Assembly: GCF_051860665.1 (NCBI RefSeq) | Contig: NZ_JBHYDM010000007.1 | Location: 1 to 64,000, forward strand | Reading direction: 5' to 3' | DNA length: 64,000 nt | Origin: Falsiroseomonas sp051860665 | GTDB lineage: Bacteria; Pseudomonadota; Alphaproteobacteria; Acetobacterales; Acetobacteraceae | In this document: positions 34,148 through 42,844 of the stretch, in pieces | How the letters are laid out: each line of letters starts with the position of its first letter | How positions within the stretch are numbered: the stretch's first letter is position 1 | Notes under the pieces: generated by a model | What the model saw: the letters and a program-made list of their open reading frames with translations, nothing else | Told to the model about the DNA's origin: nothing | Database searches by the model: none | Program-made: the position numbers and the translations under genes

Positions 34148-34414
34148 TGCGATCTGGGTCCGGCATCGGGCCGATCTGCCGCAGCGTCCTGAACTAATCC
34201 ACCGCCCCCTTGCGCGTCCCCACTTGCGCCCGAGCCCCAAGCTGTTGCAGCCACCCGCCGGAAGGCCTGTCCAGCCCCCAAATGCTTCTATCAGCAATTT
34301 CAATGGCTTAAAACGAGGGCGTCGTCGTGATATTGACGTCCTATCAATGGTTTGGGCGGGTGAGACGACAGCTGACGGCAGCGCCGCGGTCGCGGGGCCG
34401 ATAAGCCCCACTCG
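34148..34414. other. Intergenic island between convergent chaC and plsC
   Basis: 267 bases with no convincing gene. The middle (~34270-34360) is clearly richer in A/T than its surroundings and holds a small inverted repeat ATTGA-N7-TCAAT near 34334-34350. A perfect TTATCCACA (DnaA box) lies just beyond, at 34428-34436 inside the plsC 3' end. No terminator hairpin with a T-tract was seen. A small RNA cannot be excluded. Confidence 0.35.
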
Positions 34415-35167
34415 TCAGCCCACAGATTTATCCACAGGGTCTTCCCGCGTGGGAAGCTGCGGCTCGGCCATCAATCGGTCGGTTTCCGTCTCGATCTGCG
34501 CCTCCAGCGCCGCCAGCATCCGGGCCCGGTTCAGGCCAGGCGGCAGGGGGGGCAGGAGGGAGATGCGGATCACCCCGGGACGCTTCAGGAAGTGCCGGCG
34601 GCCCCAGACGCGGCCGCTATCGGTGGCCACCGGCACCACCGGCGCGCCGGTGCCGGCGGCGATCGCCACCACGCCGGGCTGGTAGGATACGCGCTGGCCC
34701 ACGGCGGTGCGCGTGCCCTCCGGGAAGATCACCACCTGCCGGCCCGCCGCCACCGCCTCCGTCGCCGCCCGCAGCATGCCGCGCAAGGCTGCCGCGCCAC
34801 CTGCGCGGTCCACCGGGATCATGCCGGCCTTGCGCGCATGCCAGCCATAGAAGGGAATCGAGAGCAGTTCCTTCTTCATCACATAGGCGGGCTGCGACAG
34901 CAGGCTGAGCCAGATGATGGTGTCGAAGGCCGACTGGTGCTTGGCCGCGAGCACCACGCCCCCCGGCGGCAGGTGGTGCCAGCCGCGCACCTCCACCCGC
35001 ACGCCCACCGCCAGGCGCAGCGCCAGGATCACCAACCGCGCCCAGAGCCGCGTCACCCCCCGGGTGAAGCGCACCGGCAGCAGCAGGGCCGGCACGGCGA
35101 GGATGCCGATGCCGGCGGTGATGCCGAAGAACAGGATATTGAACACAAGCGACCGCAGCCAGATCAT
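34415..35167 (-). CDS. plsC: 1-acyl-sn-glycerol-3-phosphate acyltransferase (PlsC family)
   Basis: A 250-residue inner-membrane acyltransferase that makes phosphatidic acid from lysophosphatidic acid. It has N-terminal hydrophobic segments, KHQSAFDTIIW (HxxxxD catalytic motif), KKELLSIPFYGWHARKAGMIPVDR, VVIFPEGTRTAVG (acceptor-binding motif) and APVVPVATDSG. Length is typical. Its ATG overlaps the stop of the upstream ydcF-like gene by four bases (ATGA), completing an ftsE-ftsX-ydcF-plsC operon. Confidence 0.93.
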   Translation of the reverse strand: MIWLRSLVFNILFFGITAGIGILAVPALLLPVRFTRGVTRLWARLVILALRLAVGVRVEVRGWHHLPPGGVVLAAKHQSAFDTIIWLSLLSQPAYVMKKELLSIPFYGWHARKAGMIPVDRAGGAAALRGMLRAATEAVAAGRQVVIFPEGTRTAVGQRVSYQPGVVAIAAGTGAPVVPVATDSGRVWGRRHFLKRPGVIRISLLPPLPPGLNRARMLAALEAQIETETDRLMAEPQLPTREDPVDKSVG

Positions 35168-35850
35168 CGCAGAACCTGCTCCTTCGCCGGCAGGAAGCGC
35201 GTCAGCCCGGCCGCGGCCGCCACATACTTCAGATACTCGCCGGACAGCAGGGTCCAGCGGCGCATGCCTGGCACCCCGCGGCCACGGCCGGCGGGGGTGG
35301 CCGGCGTGCTGGCCCAGGCGCCGCCCGCCCCGCGCGGCGCCGCCAGCGGACTGCCGGGCTCGGCCCGCAGTGCCGCCGGCATCACCGGATGCGGCACCAC
35401 CTCCAGCCCCGGCGCCGCCCGCCGCAACTCCAGCAGGGCGCGCGGCATATGGTAGCCGGCAGTCACCAGCCGCACGGAGCCGAGGTGGCGGGAGGTGGCA
35501 TAGGCCGCCACCTCCACCGCATTGCCCAGCGTCGTCGCCGCCGCCCGCCCCAGCGTCACCCGCCCGGCCAGCGCCGCCGGGTCCCGCGCATGCGCGCGGG
35601 CGAGCTCGGCCAGGGTCAGCCCCTCATGCGCACCGGAGACCAGCAGAAGCGGCGCCGCGCCCTGTTCCAGCAGCAGCAGGGCGGTCTCCACCCGGTCACC
35701 GCCACCGGTCAGCACGACGATCGCCTCGGAGGGACGCAGCGGATCGTCCACCGCGCTGTCCACCCCATCGAGGAACCGGACGAAACCCCAGCCGAGCGCC
35801 AGCAGCCCGGCCAGCAGCGCGAGCCCGAGCAGGCGCAACGGGTGCCTCAC
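35164..35850 (-). CDS. YdcF-family (DUF218) membrane-anchored protein
   Basis: A 228-residue protein with one N-terminal TM helix (LRLLGLALLAGLLALGWGFVRFL) and a DUF218 domain: AIVVLTGGGDRVETALLLL, PLLLVSGAHEG, LGRAAATTLGNAVEVAAYA and VRLVTAGYHMPRALLELRRAAPG. Members such as ElyC/SanA act in envelope integrity, but the exact reaction is not known. The GTG start overlaps the ftsX stop by four bases and the stop overlaps plsC likewise. The context, between cell-division and phospholipid genes, fits an envelope role. Confidence 0.85.
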   Translation of the reverse strand: MRHPLRLLGLALLAGLLALGWGFVRFLDGVDSAVDDPLRPSEAIVVLTGGGDRVETALLLLEQGAAPLLLVSGAHEGLTLAELARAHARDPAALAGRVTLGRAAATTLGNAVEVAAYATSRHLGSVRLVTAGYHMPRALLELRRAAPGLEVVPHPVMPAALRAEPGSPLAAPRGAGGAWASTPATPAGRGRGVPGMRRWTLLSGEYLKYVAAAAGLTRFLPAKEQVLR

Positions 35851-36713
35851 GGCAGCCGGCGCAGCCAGCGCCGCACGGTGAATTGCGCGGTGCCCCAGCC
35901 CACCAGGAAGGCGACCGGCGGCAGGGTCAGCAGCCCGGCCCAGGGCAGCCCCGCCAGGCTGGCGAGCCGCCCCTCCGCGCCGACCCAGGGGCCCGCAAGA
36001 TCCGCAAGCAGCGCCAGCGCCGGCACCGCGACTCCGGTGCCCACCACCGCGCCGGTGGCCGCGAGCAGGCCGAGCCGCCGGGCGAAGCGGCCGGCGATGT
36101 CGCCATCCCGCGCGCCCAGCCCGTGCAGCACCTCGATCGCATCCCGCCGCGCCGCGATGCCGGCACGGGTGCCCACCGCCACCACGGCGGCGGCGACGGC
36201 CGCGACAAGCACCAGCACGCCGAGCGCGATGGCCTGCAGGCTGCGCGCCAGCGCCGCCAGCCGCTGCACCCAGAGGCCATGCGCCTCCACCAGCGCGCCA
36301 GGCACCTGGCTGGCCAGGCGGTCGCCGATCAGCACGGGATCGGTGCGGGCATTGTGCAGCCGCAGCTCGATCACCCCCGGCACGGCGATGGCCGGCGCAT
36401 CGCCGAGCCAGGGGCGCAGCAGCGCGGCCAGGCGCTCCGGCTCCATCGCCTGGGCGGAGGCCACTTCCGGCATGGCCCGCAGCGCCGCGACGGCGCGCTG
36501 CAGCCGCGCGGCATCGGCATCCGGGATCTGCACGGTCACCGCGGCCGCGGCGCCGCGCTGCCAGCGTTCCGCCAGCGCGGCCGCACCCTGGGCGCCGGCC
36601 AGCGCCAGGGCGGCCAGCAGCGCCATGGCCGCCACCAGGCCCGGCAGCAGAAGGCCGGAGAGCGCCCGGCGCAGCCCCAGCGGGTCCCGCGAATAGCGTC
36701 GGCGCCTAGCCAT
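35847..36713 (-). CDS. ftsX: Cell-division ABC permease FtsX
   Basis: A 288-residue FtsX with four TM helices: N-terminal GLLLPGLVAAMALLAALALAG, then an extracytoplasmic domain ~45-155, then three helices starting at SLQAIALGVLVLVAAVAAAVVAVG. The loop RAGIAARRDAIEVLHGLGARDGDIAGRFARR is typical. FtsEX controls peptidoglycan hydrolases at the septum. The ATG at 36713 overlaps the ftsE stop by eight bases. Overall sequence is divergent from E. coli FtsX, as usual in alphaproteobacteria. Confidence 0.88.
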   Translation of the reverse strand: MARRRRYSRDPLGLRRALSGLLLPGLVAAMALLAALALAGAQGAAALAERWQRGAAAAVTVQIPDADAARLQRAVAALRAMPEVASAQAMEPERLAALLRPWLGDAPAIAVPGVIELRLHNARTDPVLIGDRLASQVPGALVEAHGLWVQRLAALARSLQAIALGVLVLVAAVAAAVVAVGTRAGIAARRDAIEVLHGLGARDGDIAGRFARRLGLLAATGAVVGTGVAVPALALLADLAGPWVGAEGRLASLAGLPWAGLLTLPPVAFLVGWGTAQFTVRRWLRRLP

Positions 36714-37635
36714 CCCAGCCTGGCCCCCTGGGCGGGGCGCGGCGCGGATCGGGCGGGCGCTGGATATAGGGGGGCGGGCGGTTGGCCTGGCGCGGCGGCT
36801 CCGGGAAGTCCTCGGGCGCGGCCCCGGGGGCGGGATAGGCCTCGGGCGGCGGCGCCTCCGCGAAGCGGTCCTCGGGGTAGCCCTCCTCGGGATAGGGCGC
36901 CTCGGGCCAGATGGTGGGGTCGGAATCCACCGCCGCGGCGGCGCCGCGCACGCCTTCCACGTCATGCAGCCGGCCATCATGCAGCAGCAGGGAGGGGGCG
37001 GGGAAGCGCGCCACCAGGTCCTCGTCATGCGTCGCCACCACCACCGTGGTGCCCAGCCGGTTCATCTCCCGCAGCAGGGCCAGCAGGCGGCGGGCCTGGT
37101 GGCTGTCGAGGTTCCCGGTCGGCTCATCCGCCACCAGCAGCGCGGGGCGGTGCACCACGGCGCGGGCGATGGCGATGCGCTGCTGCTCGCCGCCCGAAAG
37201 CTCCTGCGGCAGCGCCTCCGCCCGCGCGCCCAGGCCGACCCAGCGCAGGATTTCCGTGACATCGGCGCGCAGCGAGGCCTCCGGCCTCCCGGCCAGGCGC
37301 AGCGGCAGGGCGACGTTGTCGAAGGCGGAGAGATAGGGCAGCAGCCGGAAATCCTGGAAGACCACGCCGATCCGCCGCCGCACGGGCGCCAGCGCCGCGC
37401 GGCCGGCGCGGGCGGTGCGCAGGCCGAGCACCTCCACTTCGCCGCGCGTCGGGCGCAGCGCCAGGTGCATCAGGCGCAGCACGGAGGATTTGCCCGCCCC
37501 GGAGGGGCCGAGCAGCCACGTGAAGGACCCCTGGGGCAGGGCGAAGGTCACGTCGACCAGCGCCTCCGGCCCCCAGGATCCGGTATGCGGGCCGCCGCCG
37601 GGGTAGCGGAGGCCGACTGCCTCGAAGCGCACCAT
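36706..37635 (-). CDS. ftsE: Cell-division ABC ATPase FtsE with long acidic/proline-rich C-terminal tail
   Basis: A 309-residue ATPase. It has Walker A GPSGAGKSS (residues ~43-51), a Q-loop GVVFQDFRLLPYLSAFDNV, signature LSGGEQQRIAIARAV, Walker B LLVADEPTGNLD and H-loop VVATHDEDL. FtsE is normally about 220 residues. Here a ~85-residue tail follows, rich in Pro, Glu and Ala (WPEAPYPEEGYPEDRFAE onward) and ending with basic residues; it looks disordered. The ATG at 37635 is chosen because the earlier in-frame sequence is antisense to the neighbouring gene. It is divergent from the zinc-ribbon gene at 37742. Confidence 0.9.
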   Translation of the reverse strand: MVRFEAVGLRYPGGGPHTGSWGPEALVDVTFALPQGSFTWLLGPSGAGKSSVLRLMHLALRPTRGEVEVLGLRTARAGRAALAPVRRRIGVVFQDFRLLPYLSAFDNVALPLRLAGRPEASLRADVTEILRWVGLGARAEALPQELSGGEQQRIAIARAVVHRPALLVADEPTGNLDSHQARRLLALLREMNRLGTTVVVATHDEDLVARFPAPSLLLHDGRLHDVEGVRGAAAAVDSDPTIWPEAPYPEEGYPEDRFAEAPPPEAYPAPGAAPEDFPEPPRQANRPPPYIQRPPDPRRAPPRGPGWDG

Positions 37636-37741
37636 CCGCGCTGTCTGCCATGCGGGCGCGCCGGCGCCAAATGATCCTGGCGAGTCGCGGTGCCCTGGGG
37701 GTGGCTGGACGCGGGGCGCGGGGGCCGCAAGACTGCGCTTG

Positions 37742-38191
37742 ATGCGAATTTCCTGCCCGAACTGCGCCGCCGAATACGACGTGCCCGATGCGGCGCTGGC
37801 CGCCGGGCCGCGCCTGCTGCGCTGCGCCCGCTGCGAGCACAAGTTCACCGCCGCGCTGCCGGAGGGGCCGGCCGAGGCGCCGCCCAGCGAGGCGGAGCCG
37901 CCGGAGGCCGGGGAGACGCCGCCCGATCCCGCAGCGGAGCCCGCCGCCGCGCCCGAGGCCGCCCCCCCCGGGGCCGCTGCATCGCCGCCGGCGGCCGATC
38001 CGGCCCGCCTGGCGCAGGACCGGCTGAGCGACGCCCCGGCCAGTCCGCCGGACCGCTTCGCCCTGGCCGGCTGGCTGTTGACGGTGCTGGTGCTGGCCTT
38101 CGCCGCCTATGCCGGCTTCGCCTGGCGCGCGGAGGTGATGGAGGCCTGGCCGCCCGCCCAGCGCCTTTACGCCCTGTTCGGCCTTGCCTGA
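37742..38191 (+). CDS. Zinc-ribbon (MJ0042-type) membrane protein
   Basis: A 149-residue protein. The N-terminal zinc ribbon has two CxxC pairs (ISCPNCAAEYDVP and LLRCARCEHKF). A ~60-residue Pro/Glu/Ala-rich linker and one TM helix (FALAGWLLTVLVLAFAAYAGFAW) follow. This arrangement is common in alphaproteobacteria next to ftsEX; function unknown. The ATG at 37742 is preferred to a TTG three bases upstream. It is divergent from ftsE, and the short gap (106 bases) should hold both promoters. Confidence 0.78.
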   Translation: MRISCPNCAAEYDVPDAALAAGPRLLRCARCEHKFTAALPEGPAEAPPSEAEPPEAGETPPDPAAEPAAAPEAAPPGAAASPPAADPARLAQDRLSDAPASPPDRFALAGWLLTVLVLAFAAYAGFAWRAEVMEAWPPAQRLYALFGLA

Positions 38192-38263
38192 CGCCCCAGC
38201 CCTGACGCGGCGCTGATCGCGGGGACGATTGACGCCGGGGCCGGCTCAGCGCGTCCTGGCCGC

Positions 38264-40156
38264 ATGTTCCTGTTCCGACTCTTCGAGACCGCCGTCGACC
38301 CGGTGGCGCCGCCAGGCCGCCCCGCCTCCCGCTGGCTTGGCCGCCCCGTGCCCGAGGCGCCGCCGCCCGCCAGCCTGGCCGGCTTCTACTGGCACTTCGC
38401 CCGCCAGGCGCGGGCGCTGTTCGGGCTGCTTTTCGCCACCGGGCTGACCGTCGCCCTGCTCGACCTGCTGATCCCCATCTTCATCGGCCGGGTGGTAGGG
38501 CTGCTGGAGCAGCACGGGCCGCAGCGGATCTGGGCCGAGGCGGGCTGGACGCTGGCGGGGATGGCGGCGGTGCTGCTGCTGGCGCGGCCCTCCGCCATCC
38601 TTCTGCAGAACCTGGTGACCCAGCAGGGCATCATCCCGGCCGTCACCTCGATGATCCGCTGGCAGAGCCATTGGCAGGTGGTGCGCCAGGGCTGGGCCTT
38701 CTTCCAGGAGGATTTTGCCGGCCGCATTGCCAACCGGGTGATGCAGGCGGGGCCTGCGCTGCGCGAGAGCGTGGTGCAGTCGGTGAATGCCGTCTGGTAT
38801 ATTCTTGTCTATGGCACCGGGGCGGTGCTGGTGCTGACCAGCACGGACTGGCGGCTGGCGATCCCCATCCTGGTCTGGTTCGCGCTTTACGCCACGCTGC
38901 TGCGGCTGATCGTGCCGCGGATGCGCGACCGGTCTCGCAAGGCCAGCGAGGCGCGCAGCCTGCTCACCGGCCGCGTGGTGGACAGCTACACCAATATCGT
39001 GACCGTCAAACTCTTCGCCCGCGCCGAGCAGGAGGATGCCTGGGTGCGGGAGGGGATCGAGCAACTCAACCGCGATTTCGCCCGGCAGACCCGGCTGGTG
39101 ACGCTGAACGGTTTTTTGCTGTCGACGCTGAACGCCAGCATGCTGACCTCCACCGCCGCGCTGGCGATCTGGCTATGGTCGCGCGGCGAGATCCCGCTGG
39201 CGGTGGTGGCCTCGGCCCTGCCGATGGCCTGGCAGATCGCCAATATCTCGGGCTGGGTCGCCTTCAACGTGGCCGGAATTTTTGAGAATATCGGCGTGGT
39301 GCAGGAGGCGATGGGCAGCGTCGCCGTGCCGCAGACGGCGCCGGACCCGCCCGGCGCGCAGCCGCTCAAGGTGACGCGGGGGGCGATCCGCTTCGAGGAT
39401 CTGCGCTTCGGCTACGGGAAGGTTGCGGCACCGGGCCTGCCTTCCCGCGGCGCCGTGCTGCACGATTTCGACCTGGACATCGCGCCGGGGGAGCGTGTCG
39501 GGCTGGTCGGCCATTCCGGGGCGGGCAAGACCACCGCCATCAACCTGCTGCTGCGCTTCTTCACGCCGGAGGCCGGCCGCATCCTGGTGGATGGCCAGGA
39601 TATCGCGGCCGTGACCCAGGAAAGCCTGCGCGGGGCGATCGGGGTGGTGACGCAGGACACCGCGCTGCTGCACCGCTCGATCTTGGAGAATATCCGCTAC
39701 GGCCGGCCGGATGCCTCGCCGGACGAGGTGGAGGCGGCGGCCCGGCGGGCGGAGGCGCATGACTTCATCCAGGCGCTGTCGGACTGGCGCGGCCGCACCG
39801 GCTACGACGCCCATGTGGGGGAGCGGGGGGTGAAACTCTCCGGCGGCCAGCGGCAGCGAATCGCCATCGCCCGGGTGCTGCTGAAGGACGCCCCCATCCT
39901 GCTGCTGGACGAGGCGACCAGCGCCCTCGACTCGGAGGTGGAGGCGGCGATCCAGGAGAGCCTGGAGCGGCTGATGGCCGGCAAGACGGTGATCGCCGTG
40001 GCCCACCGCCTCTCGACCCTGGCGCGGATGGACCGGCTGGTGGTGCTGCATGAGGGCGGTGTGGCGGAATCCGGCAGCCATGCGGAATTGCTGGCCGCCG
40101 GCGGGGTCTATGCGCGACTGTGGCAGCGACAGTCCGGCGGCTTCATCGGCGATTGA
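38264..40156 (+). CDS. ABC exporter (TM plus ATPase half-transporter)
   Basis: A 630-residue ABC half-exporter that should work as a dimer in the inner membrane. The six-helix TM domain (~40-345) contains the coupling regions FFQEDFAGRIANRVMQ and SYTNIVTVKLFARAEQE. The ATPase has Walker A GHSGAGKTTAINLL, a Q-loop GVVTQDTALLHRSI, signature LSGGQRQRIAIARVL, Walker B ILLLDEATSALDSE and an H-loop VAHRLSTL. The pattern is that of lipid or drug exporters of the MsbA/YfiB type. No partner gene is adjacent, and its substrate is unknown. It ends 121 bases before the F0 operon. Confidence 0.9.
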   Translation: MFLFRLFETAVDPVAPPGRPASRWLGRPVPEAPPPASLAGFYWHFARQARALFGLLFATGLTVALLDLLIPIFIGRVVGLLEQHGPQRIWAEAGWTLAGMAAVLLLARPSAILLQNLVTQQGIIPAVTSMIRWQSHWQVVRQGWAFFQEDFAGRIANRVMQAGPALRESVVQSVNAVWYILVYGTGAVLVLTSTDWRLAIPILVWFALYATLLRLIVPRMRDRSRKASEARSLLTGRVVDSYTNIVTVKLFARAEQEDAWVREGIEQLNRDFARQTRLVTLNGFLLSTLNASMLTSTAALAIWLWSRGEIPLAVVASALPMAWQIANISGWVAFNVAGIFENIGVVQEAMGSVAVPQTAPDPPGAQPLKVTRGAIRFEDLRFGYGKVAAPGLPSRGAVLHDFDLDIAPGERVGLVGHSGAGKTTAINLLLRFFTPEAGRILVDGQDIAAVTQESLRGAIGVVTQDTALLHRSILENIRYGRPDASPDEVEAAARRAEAHDFIQALSDWRGRTGYDAHVGERGVKLSGGQRQRIAIARVLLKDAPILLLDEATSALDSEVEAAIQESLERLMAGKTVIAVAHRLSTLARMDRLVVLHEGGVAESGSHAELLAAGGVYARLWQRQSGGFIGD

Positions 40157-40205
40157 GGTCGGCCCGGCGAAGGGAGATGAACCATGTTGCAGCGCGTTCA
40201 TCACC

Positions 40206-40234
40206 TTGACACTCCTGCCCCCAAGCCGTAGGAG
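40206..40234 (+). promoter_or_regulatory. Candidate sigma-70 promoter of the atp F0 operon
   Basis: A perfect -35 TTGACA (40206-40211), a 17-base spacer and TAGGAG (40229-40234) lie 44 bases before atpI. The -10 is a weak match, but such GC-tolerant -10 elements are common in alphaproteobacteria. Confidence 0.42.
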
Positions 40235-40277
40235 CGGGCCGCCTTCCGGGCGGGGCGACCGCAGGGGAGAGCGACGG

Positions 40278-40577
40278 ATGGCGGAAGACGAAGGCTTCGA
40301 GCAAAGGCTCCGGCAAGCCCGGGCGCGGCAGGGGATGGATCCTAAGCCGGGCCTCAACGGCGCGCTGCCGGCCAGCAGCTGGGGGGTCGGCTTCCGTGCG
40401 GGTGTCGAGGTCGTCTCGGCCCTGATCGTGGGTGTTGCCGTCGGCTGGTTCCTGGACCGCTGGCTCGGCACCTGGCCGTGGCTTTTCCTGCTGTTCTTCG
40501 TCTTCGGCAGCGTCGCCGGCGTGATGAACGTGTTTCGCTTGTTCAATCCGCGTGGCGCTGCGAGGAAGCAGGATTAA
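40278..40577 (+). CDS. atpI: ATP synthase protein I (AtpI/AtpQ-like)
   Basis: A 99-residue membrane protein with a charged N-terminus and two helices (VEVVSALIVGVAVGWFLD and WPWLFLLFFVFGSVAGVMNVFRL). The GxxxG/W-x-LD pattern is that of AtpI-like proteins, which assist F0 (c-ring) assembly or Mg2+ uptake. GGGGAGA lies upstream of the ATG. It is the first gene of atpI-B-E-F'-F. Confidence 0.88.
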   Translation: MAEDEGFEQRLRQARARQGMDPKPGLNGALPASSWGVGFRAGVEVVSALIVGVAVGWFLDRWLGTWPWLFLLFFVFGSVAGVMNVFRLFNPRGAARKQD

Positions 40578-40637
40578 GGGCTGCCGCATCCGCGGCATAT
40601 GAGGGTTCCCCGCCGCGCGGGGGACGGGAGATTGCGA

Positions 40638-41393
40638 GTGGCCGCCGAGACCGGGACGATCGACGCGCTGAGCCAGTTCGAGCTCATTCCCGTGCTGGGC
40701 CCGGTGGGCGCGGCCGTGGGCTTCACGCAGTCCAATGCGCATATGCTGCTGGCGGCTGGGCTGATCACGGCGCTGATCATGTTCGGCATGTCCGCCCGCG
40801 CCGTGGTGCCGGGGCGCCTGCAGTCCCTGGCCGAGGCCTCCTACGAATTCGTGCACGACCTGGTGGTCGGCCAGGTGGGCGATGAGGGCAAGCGCTTCTT
40901 CCCCTTCGTCTTCACGCTGTTCATGTTCGTGCTCTTCGGCAATATGCTGGGCCTGTTTCCCTACGCCTTCACCTATACCAGCCATATCGCGGTGACCTTC
41001 GGCCTGGCGGCCATCGTCTTCGTGCTGATCACGGTGGTGGCGCTGGCGCTGCATGGCCGGAAGTTCTTCGGCTACTTCTTCCCGGAGGGGGCGCCGCTCT
41101 GGCTCGCGCCCATCATCATCCCGGTGGAGATCGTCTCCTACCTGTCGCGGCCGGTCAGCCTCTCCATTCGTCTCTTCGCGAATATGGTGGCCGGCCACGT
41201 CATGCTGAAGGTCTTCGCCACCTTCGTCGTGCTGCTCGGCGGGCTCGGCGCGATCGGGCCGCTGGTGGCGGTGCTGCCGCTCTCGGTCAATATCGCCCTG
41301 GTCGGGTTCGAAGTCCTGGTGGCCTTCCTGCAGGCCTATGTCTTCGCCATCCTGACCAGCATCTACCTGCACGACGCGGTGCATCTGCACTAA
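40638..41393 (+). CDS. atpB: F0F1 ATP synthase subunit a
   Basis: A 251-residue inner-membrane subunit forming the proton half-channels. It has FELIPVLGPVGAAVGFTQSN, GDEGKRFFPFVFTLFMFVLFGNMLGLFPY and, essential for proton transfer, the Arg in RPVSLSIRLFANMVAGHVML; the conserved C-terminal helix follows. I chose the GTG at 40638 because GGGAG lies seven bases upstream; an ATG at 40599 would add 13 basic residues. Part of the F0 operon. Confidence 0.96.
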   Translation: MAAETGTIDALSQFELIPVLGPVGAAVGFTQSNAHMLLAAGLITALIMFGMSARAVVPGRLQSLAEASYEFVHDLVVGQVGDEGKRFFPFVFTLFMFVLFGNMLGLFPYAFTYTSHIAVTFGLAAIVFVLITVVALALHGRKFFGYFFPEGAPLWLAPIIIPVEIVSYLSRPVSLSIRLFANMVAGHVMLKVFATFVVLLGGLGAIGPLVAVLPLSVNIALVGFEVLVAFLQAYVFAILTSIYLHDAVHLH

Positions 41394-41474
41394 GCCAAAC
41401 TGGCCTGGGCCATTCCGGCCCGCGTCGCTCAGCTTCACCCACCCAGTTCAATTCAAGACGGAAGGATTACCCAG

Positions 41475-41699
41475 ATGGAAGTGGCTGCCGCGAAGGCCCT
41501 CGGGGCTGGCATCGCCGTGATCGCGCTGTTCGGCGTGGGCCTCGGCATCGGCAACATCTTCTCCTCGCTGATCACCAGCGTGGCGCGCAACCCGGCGGCC
41601 CGCGATGCGGTCTTCCCGATCGGCATCCTGGGCTTCGCGCTCACGGAAGCCGTCGCGCTCTTCGCGCTGCTGATCGCCTTCCTGATCCTGTTCGCCTGA
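41475..41699 (+). CDS. atpE: F0F1 ATP synthase subunit c
   Basis: A 74-residue hairpin of two membrane helices forming the proton-driven ring. The glycine-rich first helix GVGLGIGNIFSSLITSVARNP ends in the R-N-P loop that contacts F1. The proton-binding carboxylate is Glu58 in GFALTEAVALFALLIAF. No sodium-binding signature is seen, so the ring is H+-driven. GGAAGGA precedes the ATG. Confidence 0.97.
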   Translation: MEVAAAKALGAGIAVIALFGVGLGIGNIFSSLITSVARNPAARDAVFPIGILGFALTEAVALFALLIAFLILFA

Positions 41700-41790
41700 G
41701 TTTCGCGGCCGGCGCAAGCCGGCCGGGAATTTCGCGACGGAGCGCGCAACCCTTCGGTGGCGCGCCACAGGGAAGCTGACGAGGAACACC

Positions 41791-42291
41791 ATGCCGCAGC
41801 TCGATTTCGGCAATCCGCTGATGATCGCCCAGATCGTCTGGTTGCTGATCATCTTCGGGGTCCTCTATTTCGTGCTTTCCGCCTATGCGCTGCCGCGCGT
41901 GGCGGAGGTGCTGGAGGATCGCCGGCGCCGGATCGAGGGCGACCTCGAAGCCGCGCAGGCTGCGAAGGCGGAGGCCGATGCGGCCATCGCCGCGCATCGT
42001 GACGCCACCGCGCAGGCGCGGGCCGAGGCGCAGGCCGCCATCGCCGCCGCCATGCAATCCGCCACGGCGGAAGCCGCGCAGCGGTCCGAGGCGCTGGCCG
42101 CCCGGCTCGCCGAGCAGGTGGCCGCCGCCGAGGCACGCATCGCCGCGGCCCGGGATTCCGCCATGGGCGCGCTGCGCCAGGTGTCCACGGAGACCGCGGA
42201 GGCGCTGATGCAGCGCCTGACCGGCCAATCCGACGCGGCCACCGTGGGCGCTGCGGTCGATCGTGCGCTCGCCGCACGCGGCCAGGGTTGA
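41791..42291 (+). CDS. F0F1 ATP synthase subunit b' (AtpF2/AtpG type)
   Basis: A 166-residue peripheral-stalk subunit with one TM helix (IAQIVWLLIIFGVLYFVLSAYALPRV) followed by a long Ala/Glu-rich helix that dimerises with subunit b. A separate b' gene just before atpF is the arrangement of phototrophic and other alphaproteobacteria. GAGGA precedes the ATG. The stop lies 11 bases before atpF. Confidence 0.94.
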   Translation: MPQLDFGNPLMIAQIVWLLIIFGVLYFVLSAYALPRVAEVLEDRRRRIEGDLEAAQAAKAEADAAIAAHRDATAQARAEAQAAIAAAMQSATAEAAQRSEALAARLAEQVAAAEARIAAARDSAMGALRQVSTETAEALMQRLTGQSDAATVGAAVDRALAARGQG

Positions 42292-42302
42292 GGAGCGCCG
42301 CC

Positions 42303-42815
42303 ATGGAACACCATCACTACGAGCACTTCTGGCTCGACCCGAAGTTCTGGGTCGCCGTCTCCTTCGTGCTGTTCGTGCTGCTGGTCGGCAAGATGGCCTG
42401 GGGCCGGATCACCGCCATGCTGGATGCCCGCGGTGCGCGCATCCAGGCCGAGCTGGCGGAAGCCGCGCGGCTGCGGGCCGAGGCGGAGGCGCTGCGCAAG
42501 CAGGCCGAGGCCGACCGTGCCGCCGCTCTGGCGGAGGCCGAGGACATGATCGCCCGCGCCCGCGCCGAGGCCGGCCGCGTGGCCGAGGCCGCGGCGCTGG
42601 AGGCCGAGCATGCCGCCAAGCGGCGTGAGCGCATGGCGCTCGACCGGATCGCCGCCGCAGAGGCGAGCGCGCTGGCCGAGGTCCGCAACGCCGCCGCCGA
42701 GGTGGCCGTCGCCGCGACCCGCGACGTGCTGTCGGCGACGATGAATGCCGAGAAGGACGCCGCGCTGATCGACAGCGCCGTCGCCGATCTTCCGCGCGCC
42801 CTCCGCGCGGCCTGA
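42303..42815 (+). CDS. atpF: F0F1 ATP synthase subunit b
   Basis: A 170-residue stalk subunit: a His-rich start (MEHHHYEHFWLDP), one TM helix (FWVAVSFVLFVLLVGKMAW) and a long charged helix. GAGGAGCGCC before the ATG at 42303 fixes the start; a 15-base longer frame lacks such a site. It is the last gene of the F0 operon and is followed by a strong terminator. The F1 genes (atpHAGDC) are not in the window. Confidence 0.95.
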   Translation: MEHHHYEHFWLDPKFWVAVSFVLFVLLVGKMAWGRITAMLDARGARIQAELAEAARLRAEAEALRKQAEADRAAALAEAEDMIARARAEAGRVAEAAALEAEHAAKRRERMALDRIAAAEASALAEVRNAAAEVAVAATRDVLSATMNAEKDAALIDSAVADLPRALRAA

Positions 42816-42844
42816 TCCACCGCCTCACTATCGAGCCTGCCGGA

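Noticed and set aside
34334..34350. Second FNR site (TTGAC...ATCAA)
   Set aside because: The half-sites are five bases apart rather than four, and no gene starts nearby.
34428..34436. Replication origin suggested by a perfect DnaA box
   Set aside because: Only one box is present and it lies inside the plsC coding end; there is no cluster of boxes, and no dnaA, hemE or parAB nearby.
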